Assembly (NCBI GenBank): GCA_016715505.1
Contig: JADJZY010000003.1
Span: forward strand, 1-64,000
Source: Bacteroidota bacterium
GTDB taxonomy: Bacteria; Bacteroidota; Bacteroidia; Chitinophagales; Chitinophagaceae
Reading direction: 5' to 3'
DNA: 64,000 nt
In this document: one piece after another, positions 30,333 to 41,399 of the stretch
How the letters are laid out: every line of letters begins with the position of its first letter
Numbering within the stretch: position 1 is the stretch's first letter
Translations under genes and position numbers: made by a program
The notes under the pieces: model-generated
Database searches by the model: none
What the model was told of the DNA's origin: nothing
What the model saw: the letters and a program-made list of their open reading frames with translations, nothing else

Positions 30333-31385
30333 ATGAAAAACATTCTTTTTCTCATTCCTAAAAATGATGTCGGAGGCGCCCCAAAGTTCGTTCGTGAGCA
30401 AATTCAAATATGCCATGAGGCTGGATTCTCCTGTTTTTTAGCATCCAACGAAAAGGGCTGGATTAATGAAGGATTGGATTCAATAATCCAACAAGGACTT
30501 TATGATCGTCGTATTCTGAAAATGGCCTCATTGTCATTTTTGTGGCATTTAATCAAATTCATGAAAAATAACCAAATACATCTGGTTATTTGTAATTCGG
30601 CAAACGGCGGGCTCTATGGTCGAATTTCGGCCTTTTTGCTGGGCCGTCGTTCGGTTTATGTCAGTCACGGCTGGTCATCTGTGTACAATGGCGGACGTAT
30701 GGCCTTTTTTTTAAATCTGATAGAGCAGGTACTGTCCTGGATCGGAACCCGCGTTTTATGTATTTCAAAAGGGGATATGTTGAAAGCGCGTAAATTTATC
30801 CGGGTACCTGATTCAAAACTTAGCCAGATAAATAATGCAATCTTTCCTATACGACCTAGGCGCGTTGCGACTAAATCCCAATACTTCCGGATTCTTTCTG
30901 TTACACGATTTCGACATCCTAAACGAGTGGATTATCTCATCGAAGCAATCAAAGATATGCCCCATGTAGAATTGTACATTGTTGGAGATGGCGAACAAAG
31001 AGATCACGTAGAAGCCCTCATTCAGCAATTGAACCTTAAAAATGTTCATCTTCTGGGTGAAATCCCTGGGTTTGATGATTTCTCCGCATATGATCTTTTT
31101 GCACTTATCTCCGAAAGTGAAGGCTTACCCATGTCGGCTTTGGAAGCCATGAGCGCAGGACTCCCTTTACTCCTTAGTGATGTAGGCGGATGTCCCGAAC
31201 TCATTCAGAATAATGGTGAACTCTGCAAAAATGAAGTTTCCGATATTCAAAGGAAACTCCAATTATGTATTCAAAATACCGAGAAATATGCCGAAGCTTC
31301 ATTCATGCTTTTTGACCAAAGATTCAATTTGGAAAAAAGAAAGTCAGAATTCCTAACTTTGTACGCTGAATGTTTTAAATCATGA
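30333..31385 (+). CDS. GT4-family glycosyltransferase
   Basis: 350 residues from the ATG at 30333 (MKNILFLIPKNDVGGAPKF); the frame opens seven codons earlier. GT4 features: GGAPKFVREQIQI, VYVSHGWSSVYNGG, ILSVTRFRHPKRVDYLIEAI, ELYIVGDGEQRDHVEALI and the donor-binding SESEGLPMSALEAMSAGLPLLLS. Its stop overlaps the start of the following epimerase by four bases. Frame intact. Confidence 0.88.
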   Translation: MKNILFLIPKNDVGGAPKFVREQIQICHEAGFSCFLASNEKGWINEGLDSIIQQGLYDRRILKMASLSFLWHLIKFMKNNQIHLVICNSANGGLYGRISAFLLGRRSVYVSHGWSSVYNGGRMAFFLNLIEQVLSWIGTRVLCISKGDMLKARKFIRVPDSKLSQINNAIFPIRPRRVATKSQYFRILSVTRFRHPKRVDYLIEAIKDMPHVELYIVGDGEQRDHVEALIQQLNLKNVHLLGEIPGFDDFSAYDLFALISESEGLPMSALEAMSAGLPLLLSDVGGCPELIQNNGELCKNEVSDIQRKLQLCIQNTEKYAEASFMLFDQRFNLEKRKSEFLTLYAECFKS

Positions 31386-32335
31386 AGGGTAAAGTGAGTA
31401 TAATTGGTGGTTCCGGCTTTATTGGTGAAAACCTGTATGAAGCTTTGAAGTCCGACTTTGAAGTGAATAATATCGACAAAAATGAATCCCCAGCTTTTTC
31501 AACAGTCCATGCAGATGTCAGAAACATCAGTGAACTAAATGCCGCCATTCAAAATCCTGATTGGATTGTTTTGTTGGCCGCTGAACATAAAGATAATGTC
31601 TCACCAATTTCACTATATTATGATGTAAATGTAAAAGGTACAGAAAACGTGCTGAATCTAATGCGAGAAAAAAACATCCGGAAAATTGTTTTTACCAGTA
31701 CAGTGGCCGTTTACGGACTCAATAAAACCAATCCTGATGAGAATTTTCCGACAGATCCATTCAATGATTACGGAAAAAGTAAATTACAGGCCGAAGAATT
31801 GTTACGCGCCTGGTACAATGAAGCACCGCAAGATCGTACTTTGATTATTGTGAGACCCACAGTGGTATTCGGACCCAAAAACAAAGGCAATGTATATAAT
31901 CTCCTACAACAAATTTTATCCGGCAAATTTTTAATGATTGGCAATGGTGAAAATAAAAAGTCCATGGCCTATGTAGGAAATTTAGTATCCTTTATTCACT
32001 TTATCATGAATGAAATGAAAGGCACTGGTTATCAGTTATTCAATTATGCTGACAAACCGGATTTAAGTACCAACCAATTGGTAAAAATCATTTCCCAATC
32101 AAGCGGAACAAAACTGAGTCAGTTGCGAATACCTTATTTTATTGGATATTTAGCTGGTTTGACCTTTGATATTATGTCGAAGCTAACTGGCAAGGAAATG
32201 ACTATTAGTTCTATTCGAATTAAAAAATTCTGTGCTACGACACAATTCTCAAACGACCGTATTCAAAAACTAACTTTTAAAGCTCCTTTTAGTTTAGAAG
32301 AAGGTTTGGATCGTACGATAAAATCACTGCTCTGA
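31382..32335 (+). CDS. NAD(P)-dependent nucleotide-sugar epimerase/dehydratase (SDR)
   Basis: 317 residues. Extended SDR: nucleotide-binding GGSGFIGENLYEAL, the catalytic region FTSTVAVYG and YGKSK (Tyr-x-x-x-Lys). It resembles enzymes that modify the undecaprenyl-linked or nucleotide-linked amino sugar in O-antigen clusters; the exact reaction is unclear. Overlaps the glycosyltransferase before it (ATGA) and is six bases from the next epimerase, so the three form one transcription unit. Confidence 0.8.
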   Translation: MKGKVSIIGGSGFIGENLYEALKSDFEVNNIDKNESPAFSTVHADVRNISELNAAIQNPDWIVLLAAEHKDNVSPISLYYDVNVKGTENVLNLMREKNIRKIVFTSTVAVYGLNKTNPDENFPTDPFNDYGKSKLQAEELLRAWYNEAPQDRTLIIVRPTVVFGPKNKGNVYNLLQQILSGKFLMIGNGENKKSMAYVGNLVSFIHFIMNEMKGTGYQLFNYADKPDLSTNQLVKIISQSSGTKLSQLRIPYFIGYLAGLTFDIMSKLTGKEMTISSIRIKKFCATTQFSNDRIQKLTFKAPFSLEEGLDRTIKSLL

Positions 32336-32341
32336 CGCAAA

Positions 32342-33289
32342 ATGAATATTTTACTCACCGGTGGAGCCGGTTTTATTGGCAGCAATCTCTTGAAGGCATT
32401 TGTCAGTGATGATCGGATCACTTTAGTCCGCGTAATCGATAATTTTAGTACCGGATTCCGAGAAAACATTCAGGCTTTTTTAGATCATCCCAAATTTCAA
32501 CTCCTGGAAGGCGATATCACAGATTACCCCACTTGCGAAAAAGCCATGCGGGGCATTGATCTCCTTTCACATCAGGCCGCCTTGGGTTCTGTTCCGCGCA
32601 GTATTGCTGATCCTGTTAATACGAATGCCAATAACGTCACCGGTACCATCAATCTTTTTACCGCAGCAAAAAATGCCGGCGTTAAACGTATTGTTTATGC
32701 CGCTTCCTCTTCAACATACGGCGACAGCCCCTCTTTACCCAAAGTGGAGGATGTCATCGGCAAACCTTTGTCGCCTTATGCGGTGAGTAAATATGTGATG
32801 GAACTCTATGCCGACGTTTTCGCAAAAACCTATGATATGCAGTTCATTGGTTTGCGTTATTTTAATGTATTCGGTCCGCAACAAAGCCCGAAAGGAGCCT
32901 ATGCAGCCGTTATCCCTTTATTCATGGAGGCGGTGCTTCGGCATCAAGCCCCTACTATCAATGGGGATGGCAGCTATAGCCGCGATTTTACCTATGTCGA
33001 TAATGTTGTGGATGCCAATTTAAAAGCCCTGTTTACCGAAAATCCGGAAGCGGTAAATCAGGTATATAATATTGCCTTTGGTAGTAGTACCACTTTGTTG
33101 TCATTGTTTGAAATGATTCGAACTATTGCCGGTTCCGATTTACAACCTCATTTTGGCCCTTTTCGACAGGGAGATATTCCTCATAGTCTGGCAAATATTG
33201 ATAAAGCCAGATCCTTGTTAGGGTATGAACCGAATATTTCTGTGGCCGAAGGTTTAAAATTGGCTTATGATGGCCTGAGACCTTTGTAG
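32342..33289 (+). CDS. UDP-GlcNAc/Glc 4-epimerase-like enzyme (WbpP/Gne group)
   Basis: 315 residues, SDR fold. Motifs: NILLTGGAGFIGSNLLKAF for NAD binding; AALGSVPRSIADPVNTNANN, characteristic of the WbpP/TviC-like UDP-N-acetylhexosamine 4-epimerases; YAASSSTYGDS and YAVSKYVMELYA for the catalytic Tyr-Lys pair; LRYFNVFGPQQSP. Would supply UDP-GalNAc or UDP-Gal for the polymer. Last gene of the cluster and convergent with uvrC; the 157 bases between have several short GC-rich inverted repeats but no U-tract terminator. Confidence 0.82.
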   Translation: MNILLTGGAGFIGSNLLKAFVSDDRITLVRVIDNFSTGFRENIQAFLDHPKFQLLEGDITDYPTCEKAMRGIDLLSHQAALGSVPRSIADPVNTNANNVTGTINLFTAAKNAGVKRIVYAASSSTYGDSPSLPKVEDVIGKPLSPYAVSKYVMELYADVFAKTYDMQFIGLRYFNVFGPQQSPKGAYAAVIPLFMEAVLRHQAPTINGDGSYSRDFTYVDNVVDANLKALFTENPEAVNQVYNIAFGSSTTLLSLFEMIRTIAGSDLQPHFGPFRQGDIPHSLANIDKARSLLGYEPNISVAEGLKLAYDGLRPL

Positions 33290-33446
33290 TTACAAAAACT
33301 TTGATTTGCAGTATGCTTTTAACTTTCGTTTACACTTGTGAACCTTCCCACCGGTGGCCCTTCGGGGTGGCTGGAGTCATTCCCGCGAATGGTATGTTTA
33401 GGGCAACCGTCCTCGCGAGGTGGTACCCTGCGAGGGGGGGCGGTTT

Positions 33447-35265
33447 TCAACGCCACCCCGACTTATTAAATACATAATTCACCAACTTAATTTGTTCCGC
33501 CCTTTTCTGCCCCACTACCTCTGCTAATTCTTCAAGGCCTGCTGACTTTACACCTCTGACAGATTTAAATTTTTTTAAGAGTGATACAGCCGTTGCTTCA
33601 CCAATGCCCGGAATATTGGTTAACTCGTTTTTGATGGTGCCTTTGCTCCGTGTTTTTCGGTGAAATGTAATTCCGAACCGATGCACCTCATCACGTACCC
33701 GACGCAGAAATAACAAACTCGAACTGTCATACCCCAATTTCAACGAAGCAGAATCGCCGGGATAAAAAATCTCTTCGATGTTTTTAGCCAATCCGACAAC
33801 GGTTACTTTTCCTCTTAGCTGAAGGGCATCAATACTTTCCATGGCTGAACTCAATTGGCCCTTTCCTCCATCGATGATAATCAATTGCGGGATTTCTCGA
33901 TTTTCATCCAGCAGTCGTTTGTATCGGCGATAAACGATTTCTTTCATACTGGCAAAATCATTTATCCCTTCCACTGTTTTGATATGAAAATGCCGATAAT
34001 TTTTTTTATCCGCCAAGCCGTTTCTAAAACAAACCATTGCCGCAACCGGAAAGGCTCCCTGAAAATTACTGTTATCAAAACATTCGATATGAACCGGTAA
34101 TTCTTTCAGCCTCAAATCCTTTTGTAACTGCTCCAACAGTTGTAATTGAGCCGTTTCATCCGGCGCCTCCAAATGAAGGGCTTTTTGCCGGCGATATTCC
34201 TTCATGCCCCATTCGGCATTTTGTACCGATAAATCAAGCAGCTTTTTTTTATCCCCCCCACGTGGCACTGTTACGTTCAAAGGCTCAAGGCCTTCGAGGG
34301 CAAGGGGCAATACAATTTCGCGTGAACTACTTCCAAATTGCGTTCGCATTTGCCCGATTGCAAAAGCCAGTATTTCTTCTTCTGTTTCGTCGAGCTTTTT
34401 CTCCACCATTCTGGTCAGGGTATGAATAATCGAACCCTGAACGACGACCATATAATTCACTATGGCTACTGAATCGGCCGATAAAATGGAACAAACATCC
34501 AGATCATCGAGTTTGCTACTCACCACAACCGAACGGCTTTGATAATTTCGTATAAATTCCAAACGCTTTTTAATGAGTTCCGCCTGCTCAAATTCCATGC
34601 GGTTCGCATGATTCATCATCTCCTGTTTATAGTATCGCGTAATTTCACCAAGCTTTCCTTTAAAAATTTCGCGTACTTGTTGAACCTGCCAATCATAGTC
34701 GGTTGTAGATTGTAGTCCTGCACACGGGGCTTTACAATTCCCAATATGGTATTCCAGACAAGGTTTGTACTTCCCCTTTTGAATTTGTTTTTCGGATAGG
34801 TTCAGGTTACATGTTCGAAAGGGGAGGGTTTGTTTAATCAATTCCAATAATGCCTTAACCTGATCCACCGAGGTAAAAGGACCCAAATACTCCGAACCAT
34901 CGCGCAAAACTCTCCGGGTTAAAAATATTCGGGGAAAAGCTTCGTTTTTGATGACCAAATGCGGATACGATTTATCATCCTTCAGGGCCATATTATACCT
35001 GGGCTGGTATTGTTTGATGAGAGAGTTCTCCAATAAAAAAGCATCCTGCTCCGAATCCACAACCGTAAAACGAATTTCAGAGATTTCTTCAACCAATCTT
35101 TTGGTTTTATAGCGATCAGCTTCCTTATAAAAATACGACGAAATTCTTTTTAAGATTCTTGGCCTTACCTACATAAATGACTTTTCCTGCATGATCAAAA
35201 TACTGATAGATGCCCGGTGTTTGTGGCAGAGATGGTAAAATTTCGGAAAAAGCCTCTTTGGTCAT
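33447..35265 (-). CDS. uvrC: Excinuclease ABC subunit C, frameshifted near the N-terminus
   Basis: About 605 residues. It makes both incisions in nucleotide-excision repair with UvrAB. The start at 35263-35265 reads MTKEAFSEILPSLPQTPG, then the GIY-YIG nuclease (GIYQYFDHAGKVIYVGKAKN). The frame breaks near 35141-35150, after which FYKEADRYKTKRLVEEI continues in another frame and joins the long part at 33447-35096. That contains the UvrB-binding segment (ELIKKRLEFIRNYQ), the RNase H-like nuclease domain (ECFDNSNFQG, LIIIDGGKGQL) and C-terminal helix-hairpin-helix repeats (LTNIPGIGEATAVSLLKKF). Probably intact in reality. Confidence 0.93.
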
Positions 35266-35444
35266 TCAAGCGAAATTAGGTCAATGTCAGGCCCTTGCAA
35301 AAGCCATTTGGTAAAAAAGTTTAAAGCCTCCTCCCGGATATCCTTTTTTATGGCTGCTCAGAGCCCTTCAGAATCCAGCAGTTTTAGACAAGCCCGAAGT
35401 TGAAAATTGGGCTATCTTTACCCTTCAACTCATTGTAAATTAAA

Positions 35445-37501
35445 ATGTCTCTTATGAAATTTAAAACCCTCTTTAGTGTGGCATCTCTTGCTTTATTGGC
35501 GGCCTGTAACACTCAACCTTCCGGACAGGAAAAGGCGTCCGACAAAAATGCTTCGTCCTTCAATGTATTTGCCGAATCGTTTGCTGATTTGCAGGTACTT
35601 CGTTACGAAGTGCCCGGCTTTGAACAATTAAGTGCCAAAGAAAAAGAATTGGCCTATTATCTGTATGAAGCTGCCATGTGTGGGCGCGATATCATTTACG
35701 ATCAAAAAAGTAAGCACGGTCTTACTTTGCGTAAAACCCTGGAAGCGATGTACGCCAAAGGAGGTGAGGGGGATGATTGGAAAAAATTTACAGATTATTG
35801 TGGTCGGTTTTGGTTCAGCAATGGCAACCATCATCATTATGGGAACGAAAAATTTATTCCTGAGTGTAATGCCGAATATTTTAAGTCATTGCTGATGCAA
35901 TGCGACCCGAAAAGTTTACCCCTCGACGGCAACGAAGATATTGCCGCTTTCTGGACACGGGTTCAGCCTTTGTTTTATGATTTAAACGTAGAACCAAAAT
36001 GTGTTGATCAGCGCCCGAATATCGATAATGTACAAGCATCATCGAATAACTTTTACGAAGGCGTGACTCAGACTGAAGTTGAAGCTTTTTATAATAAAAT
36101 GCCTACATCCGGACAAGCGCCTAGCTGGGGACTCAATAGCAAGGTGATGAAAGAAAATGGGGTAGTGGTTGAAAAGTATGGAAAAGCGGAGGTATGTATG
36201 GAGCGGCCATCGATAAAATTATTTATTGGTTGGGTAAGGCCTCAACGGTAGCTGAAAATGATAAACAGAAAAAATGGATCGATTTGTTGATTGCTTATCT
36301 GCAAACCGGTGATCTGAAAAAATTTGATGAATATAGCATCGCATGGGTTCAGGATACTGACAGTAAAATTGATGGTATCAATGGTTTTATTGAAGTGTAT
36401 TTAGATGCGATTGGTAAGAAAGGCAGTTATGAATCGTATGTGAGCATTCGCGATATGGAAGCCACCAAACGACTGGAAGCCATTGCCAAAGAAGCGCAGT
36501 GGTTTGAGGACCAATCGCCACTCATGCCAGAACACAAAAAGAAAGAAGTAAAAGGGATCATTGCCAAAGCCATTCATGTGATTGGTGAAAGTGGTGATTT
36601 GGCGCCAACTACCGCCATTGGAATTAATTTGCCGAATGCCGATTGGATACGCAGAGATCATGGTAGTAAATCCGTATCACTGAGTAATATCATCCATAGT
36701 TATAACATCGCATCAGCGCAAAAAGGAACCCTGGATGAATTTGGTTTGAATGATGAAGTGAAGAATCGTATCAAACAACATGGTAATCTGGCTTCCGATT
36801 TACATACAGATATGCATGAGTGTATCGGACATGCAAGCGGACAAATTAACCCCGGGGTTGAAACCACCGATAAAACCTTGAAGAATTATGCATCCTGCCT
36901 GGAAGAAGCCCGTGCCGACTTGGTGGCCTTATATTATATTCTCGATCAAAAACTGATTGATATTGGCGTGATGAATACCCTTGACGTTGGTAAAGCTGAA
37001 TATGATGGATATATCATGAATGGCTTAATGACCCAGCTCACACGCATCAAACTGGGTGATGATATTGAAGAAGCGCACATGAGAAACCGACAACTCAATG
37101 CCAAATGGGCTTATGAAATGGGTAAAAAAGATCGTGTGATTGAATTTGTAAAAAGAGATGGAAAAACGTTTGTTCAAATTAACGATTACAACAAATTGCG
37201 CGACTTGTTTGGGCAATTGCTGCGCGAAATTCAGCGGATTAAAAGTGAAGGCGATTTCAAAGCCGGCCAAGCCCTTGTAGAAAATTATGGCGTAAAAGTA
37301 GATCAGGCATTACACAAAGAAGTACTCGATCGTTATAACAAATTGGGCATTAAACCTTATCGTGGATTTATTCAACCCAAACTGGTAGCAGTGATGGATG
37401 GCGAAAAAGTAAAAGATATAAAAATCGAATACCCTGAATCGTTCTTTGCGCAAATGATGGAATTTGGTAAAAATTATGCGTACCTGCCGGTTAAAAATTA
37501 G
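35445..37501 (+). CDS. Lipoprotein dipeptidyl-peptidase III (peptidase M49), frameshifted
   Basis: About 685 residues. The signal MKFKTLFSVASLALLAAC has a lipobox, so it is lipid-anchored to the envelope. M49 enzymes remove dipeptides from peptide N-termini using zinc. The zinc motif is HECIGH (in DMHECIGHASG, around 36820), comparable to HECLGH in the Bacteroides thetaiotaomicron enzyme; the second zinc Glu is in CLEEARADLVALYY. The frame breaks in the AAAA at 36182-36185; one more A restores KYGKSGGMYGAAIDKII. The upstream half (35445-36251) includes the family's N-terminal LRYEVPGFEQLSAKEKELAYYLYEAA. Confidence 0.88.
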
Positions 37502-37546
37502 GGCCCTATTGACAAGATCACTATAAAAAATAAAATAAGAAGAAGT

Positions 37547-38044
37547 ATGAAACACAGCGAAAGATTATTGGCCGAACTCAGACAGGAAGCCATTGCAACA
37601 AGAAAAATTTTAGAACGCGTTCCATTTGATCAATTCGATTACAAACCCCATGAAAAATCGATGAGTTTGGGTCGATTAGCGACTCATGTTGCAGAAATTT
37701 ATGGTTGGTGGAAAGAATGTTTGGTGAATGATGTGTTGGATTTTGCAGTGGGCGATTTTACACCCCGCATCTGCCAAAGTAGTGAAGAATTGTTGGGTTT
37801 GTTTGAAGATCTGCTCCAAAAAGGAGAAGTGATTTTAACAGAAGTAGACGAAAACGAATTCGAAAAAATGTGGACCATGCGTCAGGGAGACATTGTATTT
37901 TTTACTCTGCCGAAACATGAAGTCGTGCGCACCTGGTGCATGAATCATTTATACCACCACCGCGCTCAATTGGGGGTTTATTTGCGTCTTTTGGATGTGG
38001 CTTTACCCAGCGTATATGGGCCAAGTGCAGATGAACAAGGTTAA
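37547..38044 (+). CDS. DinB-family protein
   Basis: 165 residues. Four-helix-bundle DinB superfamily, usually binding a metal by three histidines; these are visible as LGRLATHVAEIYGWW and the C-terminal MNHLYHHRAQLGVYLRLL. The family includes thiol-dependent transferases, but no specific activity can be given here. It ends 19 bases before a strong terminator. It could share a transcript with the peptidase 45 bases upstream. Confidence 0.85.
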   Translation: MKHSERLLAELRQEAIATRKILERVPFDQFDYKPHEKSMSLGRLATHVAEIYGWWKECLVNDVLDFAVGDFTPRICQSSEELLGLFEDLLQKGEVILTEVDENEFEKMWTMRQGDIVFFTLPKHEVVRTWCMNHLYHHRAQLGVYLRLLDVALPSVYGPSADEQG

Positions 38045-38063
38045 TAGGAATTCAAAAAAGATC

Positions 38064-38100
38064 AAAAAATCCGACTTGTGTTTCAAGTCGGATTTTTTTT
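38064..38100. terminator. Bidirectional intrinsic terminator
   Basis: AATCCGACTTG pairs with CAAGTCGGATT around a five-base loop, flanked by A and T runs on both sides, so it can stop dinB from the left and the fibre gene from the right. Confidence 0.9.
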
Positions 38101-38162
38101 AATTGATGTCTTGTATAACTATTCAAAATCATTCAAGCCTCATACCAAATTAAAAGCATTCG

Positions 38163-40928
38163 TTATCTGTTCGTTTCTAATGCTTCAAGACGTTTCATCA
38201 ATTCTTGATTTTGTTTCTTTAATAACTCTATTTCATCTTTTTGATGATCTATTTGATCTTGTTGTTCCTGAATTGCTTTGATTGCAATAACACCAAAACC
38301 ACTATAATCTACTGTATAAAGAGGTTTATCTTTTGTACGATCATATCGTTGATAAACTAATTCTGGGAAATCAGTTAAAAGATCCTGCGCCATGAATCCA
38401 TTTACTTTTCGATCGGTTTCTTCACTATCAAGATAACGATAATTATACGCTTTTAGTTTTTTTACTTTTGATAATACTGGCGTTAAAGGGATGATATCTT
38501 TTTTAAATCTTCTGTCAGAAAGTGCACTATATACACCAGTTACCCGATCAATATTTGCCCGTAGCGATCCATTAGAATAAAAATTTAATGAAGAGTCTAA
38601 CGAACTCACATAAAAGCCCCATTTAAGATTGATGCTCGAAGGATGTCGAAGCGAAAGTTGATCGCCATTGCTTTTTCCGGTGATTTGCAATCGCCCTTCA
38701 GTTACATTGTTAATATCAGTGGGATAGGCCCCAATGCCAACATTGTGCTTAAACATAGCCATCGCCGGTGTGTCAAGTTCAGCAGCATTTTCAGGAGTCG
38801 CAGTCGTGTAAAATGCTAAACCATTGGTGAGGTTGCTAGAGGTAGCTGCGGTGCTTTCGGTATAACCGGAAATAGCCACCCGATTGGTACCGGATGTTAC
38901 CGTTGGTGTCGTCTGATAGCCCATTTCAAAAATTAAACTCGTTTTTTGTCTTGATTCCCAACCTGCCGTGGGTTTACGATTTATCCCTGAAAGGACTAAG
39001 GCGTTAATATTATTTTTAGCATTTAATCCTGAACTATCTCGCATACGTAAAATTTTGACTTTTGGACTATGATTTACATTCGATCCCAAATAATTATCCA
39101 TCATTTCAACACCATCTGAGGTATCTCTTAGTTTAACGCCAAGCACACCACCGTCTTGCCATTTGTTGTCAACCAAATTATCCGCGAGCTTTATCCAAGA
39201 TAAGGCATTGGTACTATACCAATAAAAACCTCTAGTCATATCATTTTGTAGGCCCGGTTGTGTAGTATTATAAACAATTAAACCATTTGCTGGGTTTGGC
39301 ACACTAGTGACATCTTTTAAACTATCAATAGATACTTGTGGAATGAGTACACCTTTAGAAGAACTTGTTAAATGAAGCAACGCGCTGGCATTCGGAGATG
39401 CGGAATTAATTCCTACAGTAGTTCCATTGTCAGTCAATTGCGAATTGGAAAGTGATGTAGAGGATTGCCCTTTAGGAATGGTATTTAAACTTACGAGTTG
39501 CCCATTTAGTTTGTTGCTAAAGGAGGTAAAATCAAGAACGCTTAATACCCCTTTGTTGAAAGTACTCGCATCTGGCAAATTAATCGTAACTGCATTACTC
39601 CCACTTCCTACAATATTAGGTGAGGTACCCGAATTGCCTAAGGATAAACTTTGAACAACAGCGCCTGTGCTTCCATTGATACTACTTACGCCGCTTGAAC
39701 CACTTGTGGGTGTTTCCCACGTTGCTAAGCCATTTGCATCCGAAGTGAGAACCTTCCCTGCGCCAGGTGCTCCACCGGCAATTTTGACTTGATTGGCAAT
39801 TTCAACATTACCTGCTGCCGTGATTGTCATACGTGGTGTATTATTTGTTCCTAAAGTCAAACTGGCATTTTCGAGATTGATGATATCCGCAACACTATCC
39901 GTGTTTCGAATGACCAAACCATCATTGGATGTATGCCCTGTGTTATTATTGCTTAGTCGAACATCCATAGTCGTACCATCTGTGTTGTTCATGTGTACAC
40001 GACTAACGGGAGCAGAATTCCCACCGATACCAACATTTTCTGTTGTAAAATCGGCATGAAATTTTAATTTACTTGTACTACTTTTAAATAAACTAATCCC
40101 TGCATTACCGGCAGTACTAATTAAAAATCGCCCCAGACCATCATTGGCAGTGACCCCATTATTGCCAAAAGCAAGCAAGTTCGCAAAGGGATATAGTGTG
40201 CTTACCCCGGCATATCCGCCCCCAAAACTGCTTCCATATTTCGTAAATGTCGCATAATTATTTGTTGCATTGCTATACATTGTGAATCGGCCGGCTCCTG
40301 TGGCACTTAAGTTTTGCATACGCACATGTTCCTGCACGGCAGCAACATTTTGATTAATGTGTAGTTTGGCCAATGGCGTAGTTGTACCAATTCCTATATT
40401 TGTTCCATTGTCAAAAAGCTGGCTATTAATTTCATCGCTGCTACTTCCGTTCGCGTCAAATTTTGACAAGAAATGTTGGGTTCCTGCACGATTTCCTGTC
40501 GGCATTTTTGCCATGCCTGCTCTATCGGCATAGATAGCGTAAGGTACACTCAACAATTGAGTTGTTCCGGCATCGGCATAGTTTGTACCCCCTTGTGGGT
40601 CGATGGCTACGCGAATATATTTATTGCCGGTTTCCCACTTCACATCTTTCATGGTGCCGCTCACTGCAGTACCATTTCCGATTTGTAAGGTGTACAATCC
40701 GAACTCATTGGTTGTAATCGTTTGTACTTCTTCGTATTCAGGGTTAGTGGCATCAGCGGTTGGCAATACACTGAGTTTAATGCCCAGGGTTTGTTTGCCC
40801 ATTGGATTGCCTTTTGTATCGCGGGCGATGCCTTGATAATTAAATTTTTGGGGGGTCTGAGCATTGATTCTAACCAGATTTATGGATACAATAAAAACGG
40901 TCAGGAAAGCGCTGAATAGTTGTTTCAT
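38163..40928 (-). CDS. Large secreted fibre-like protein 1, constant head plus S74 intramolecular chaperone domain
   Basis: 921 residues, frame intact. Signal peptide MKQLFSAFLTVFIVSINLVR..., then the shared head PQKFNYQGIARDTKGNPMGK through QLLSVPYAIYADRAGMA (about residues 27-140), then repeated stalk-type motifs such as GTNIGIGTTTPLAKLHI, NVGIGGNSAPVSRVHMNN. A linker GGAPGAGKVLTSDANGLATW leads to a variable region. The C-terminus (from about residue 804) is a peptidase S74 / intramolecular chaperone auto-processing domain: SDRRFKKDIIPLTPVLSKVK, NGFMAQDLLTDFPELV and a terminal coiled coil of KK/Q/E. S74 domains of phage tail fibres and endosialidases help trimer folding and then cut themselves off at Ser. 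No T9SS domain is seen. One of four paralogues in the array, with a different signal peptide. Confidence 0.82.
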   Translation of the reverse strand: MKQLFSAFLTVFIVSINLVRINAQTPQKFNYQGIARDTKGNPMGKQTLGIKLSVLPTADATNPEYEEVQTITTNEFGLYTLQIGNGTAVSGTMKDVKWETGNKYIRVAIDPQGGTNYADAGTTQLLSVPYAIYADRAGMAKMPTGNRAGTQHFLSKFDANGSSSDEINSQLFDNGTNIGIGTTTPLAKLHINQNVAAVQEHVRMQNLSATGAGRFTMYSNATNNYATFTKYGSSFGGGYAGVSTLYPFANLLAFGNNGVTANDGLGRFLISTAGNAGISLFKSSTSKLKFHADFTTENVGIGGNSAPVSRVHMNNTDGTTMDVRLSNNNTGHTSNDGLVIRNTDSVADIINLENASLTLGTNNTPRMTITAAGNVEIANQVKIAGGAPGAGKVLTSDANGLATWETPTSGSSGVSSINGSTGAVVQSLSLGNSGTSPNIVGSGSNAVTINLPDASTFNKGVLSVLDFTSFSNKLNGQLVSLNTIPKGQSSTSLSNSQLTDNGTTVGINSASPNASALLHLTSSSKGVLIPQVSIDSLKDVTSVPNPANGLIVYNTTQPGLQNDMTRGFYWYSTNALSWIKLADNLVDNKWQDGGVLGVKLRDTSDGVEMMDNYLGSNVNHSPKVKILRMRDSSGLNAKNNINALVLSGINRKPTAGWESRQKTSLIFEMGYQTTPTVTSGTNRVAISGYTESTAATSSNLTNGLAFYTTATPENAAELDTPAMAMFKHNVGIGAYPTDINNVTEGRLQITGKSNGDQLSLRHPSSINLKWGFYVSSLDSSLNFYSNGSLRANIDRVTGVYSALSDRRFKKDIIPLTPVLSKVKKLKAYNYRYLDSEETDRKVNGFMAQDLLTDFPELVYQRYDRTKDKPLYTVDYSGFGVIAIKAIQEQQDQIDHQKDEIELLKKQNQELMKRLEALETNR

Positions 40929-41399
40929 AAGGGTGTATTTGATTAGATAAATTTAGCCTTGAATATTCAATTATTGTTCTTTAAATTGAATAAACTTTGA
41001 TGATTTCGCTGATTGTTTGAACCCAAATTTTGCAGTTGGACACAGCCGATGTCAAAAAGGAATTAGAAAATCAAATACTTCGGTTAATACCGATGACACA
41101 TTCATCATCGTACAATTTCGTCTTTGACTCATTGTACTAAATTCATGTATTATCCCAGCATGTATGGCTGTAAGTCTTCCTACCTCAGTAACACCCATAT
41201 CAAGGGGGCGAGCTGGCATTTAACCCTTCACAACTCAAATGGTCTTGGGACTAGTTATCGTTGGAATTGGTATAATTGGCCTCAGTATGATTTTCTAATA
41301 CCGAAGTGATAGCCGAAATTTTGAACGACACGAAACACGAATATAAGGTTTCATTATAACGAAACTTTCTTTACCTTTGTTTTTAAGATAAAGAACTTA
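40929..41399. other. Intergenic, no gene recognised (471 bases)
   Basis: Should contain the promoter of the fibre gene on its left (AT-rich, with a TAAATTTA-like -7 box near 40950 on the minus strand) and that of the toxin-antitoxin pair on its right. A 61-codon frame at 41124-41309 has no recognisable domain. I see nothing else. Confidence 0.45.
41349..41379 (+). promoter_or_regulatory. Putative promoter of higBA
   Basis: TACCTTTG at 41372-41379 matches TAnnTTTG, with a TTTC -33-like element about 20 bases upstream. It lies 20 bases before the toxin start. By-eye match. Confidence 0.45.

Noticed and set aside
33348..33440. Terminator between the 4-epimerase and uvrC
   Set aside because: Several short GC-rich inverted repeats are present but none is followed by a U-tract in either direction.
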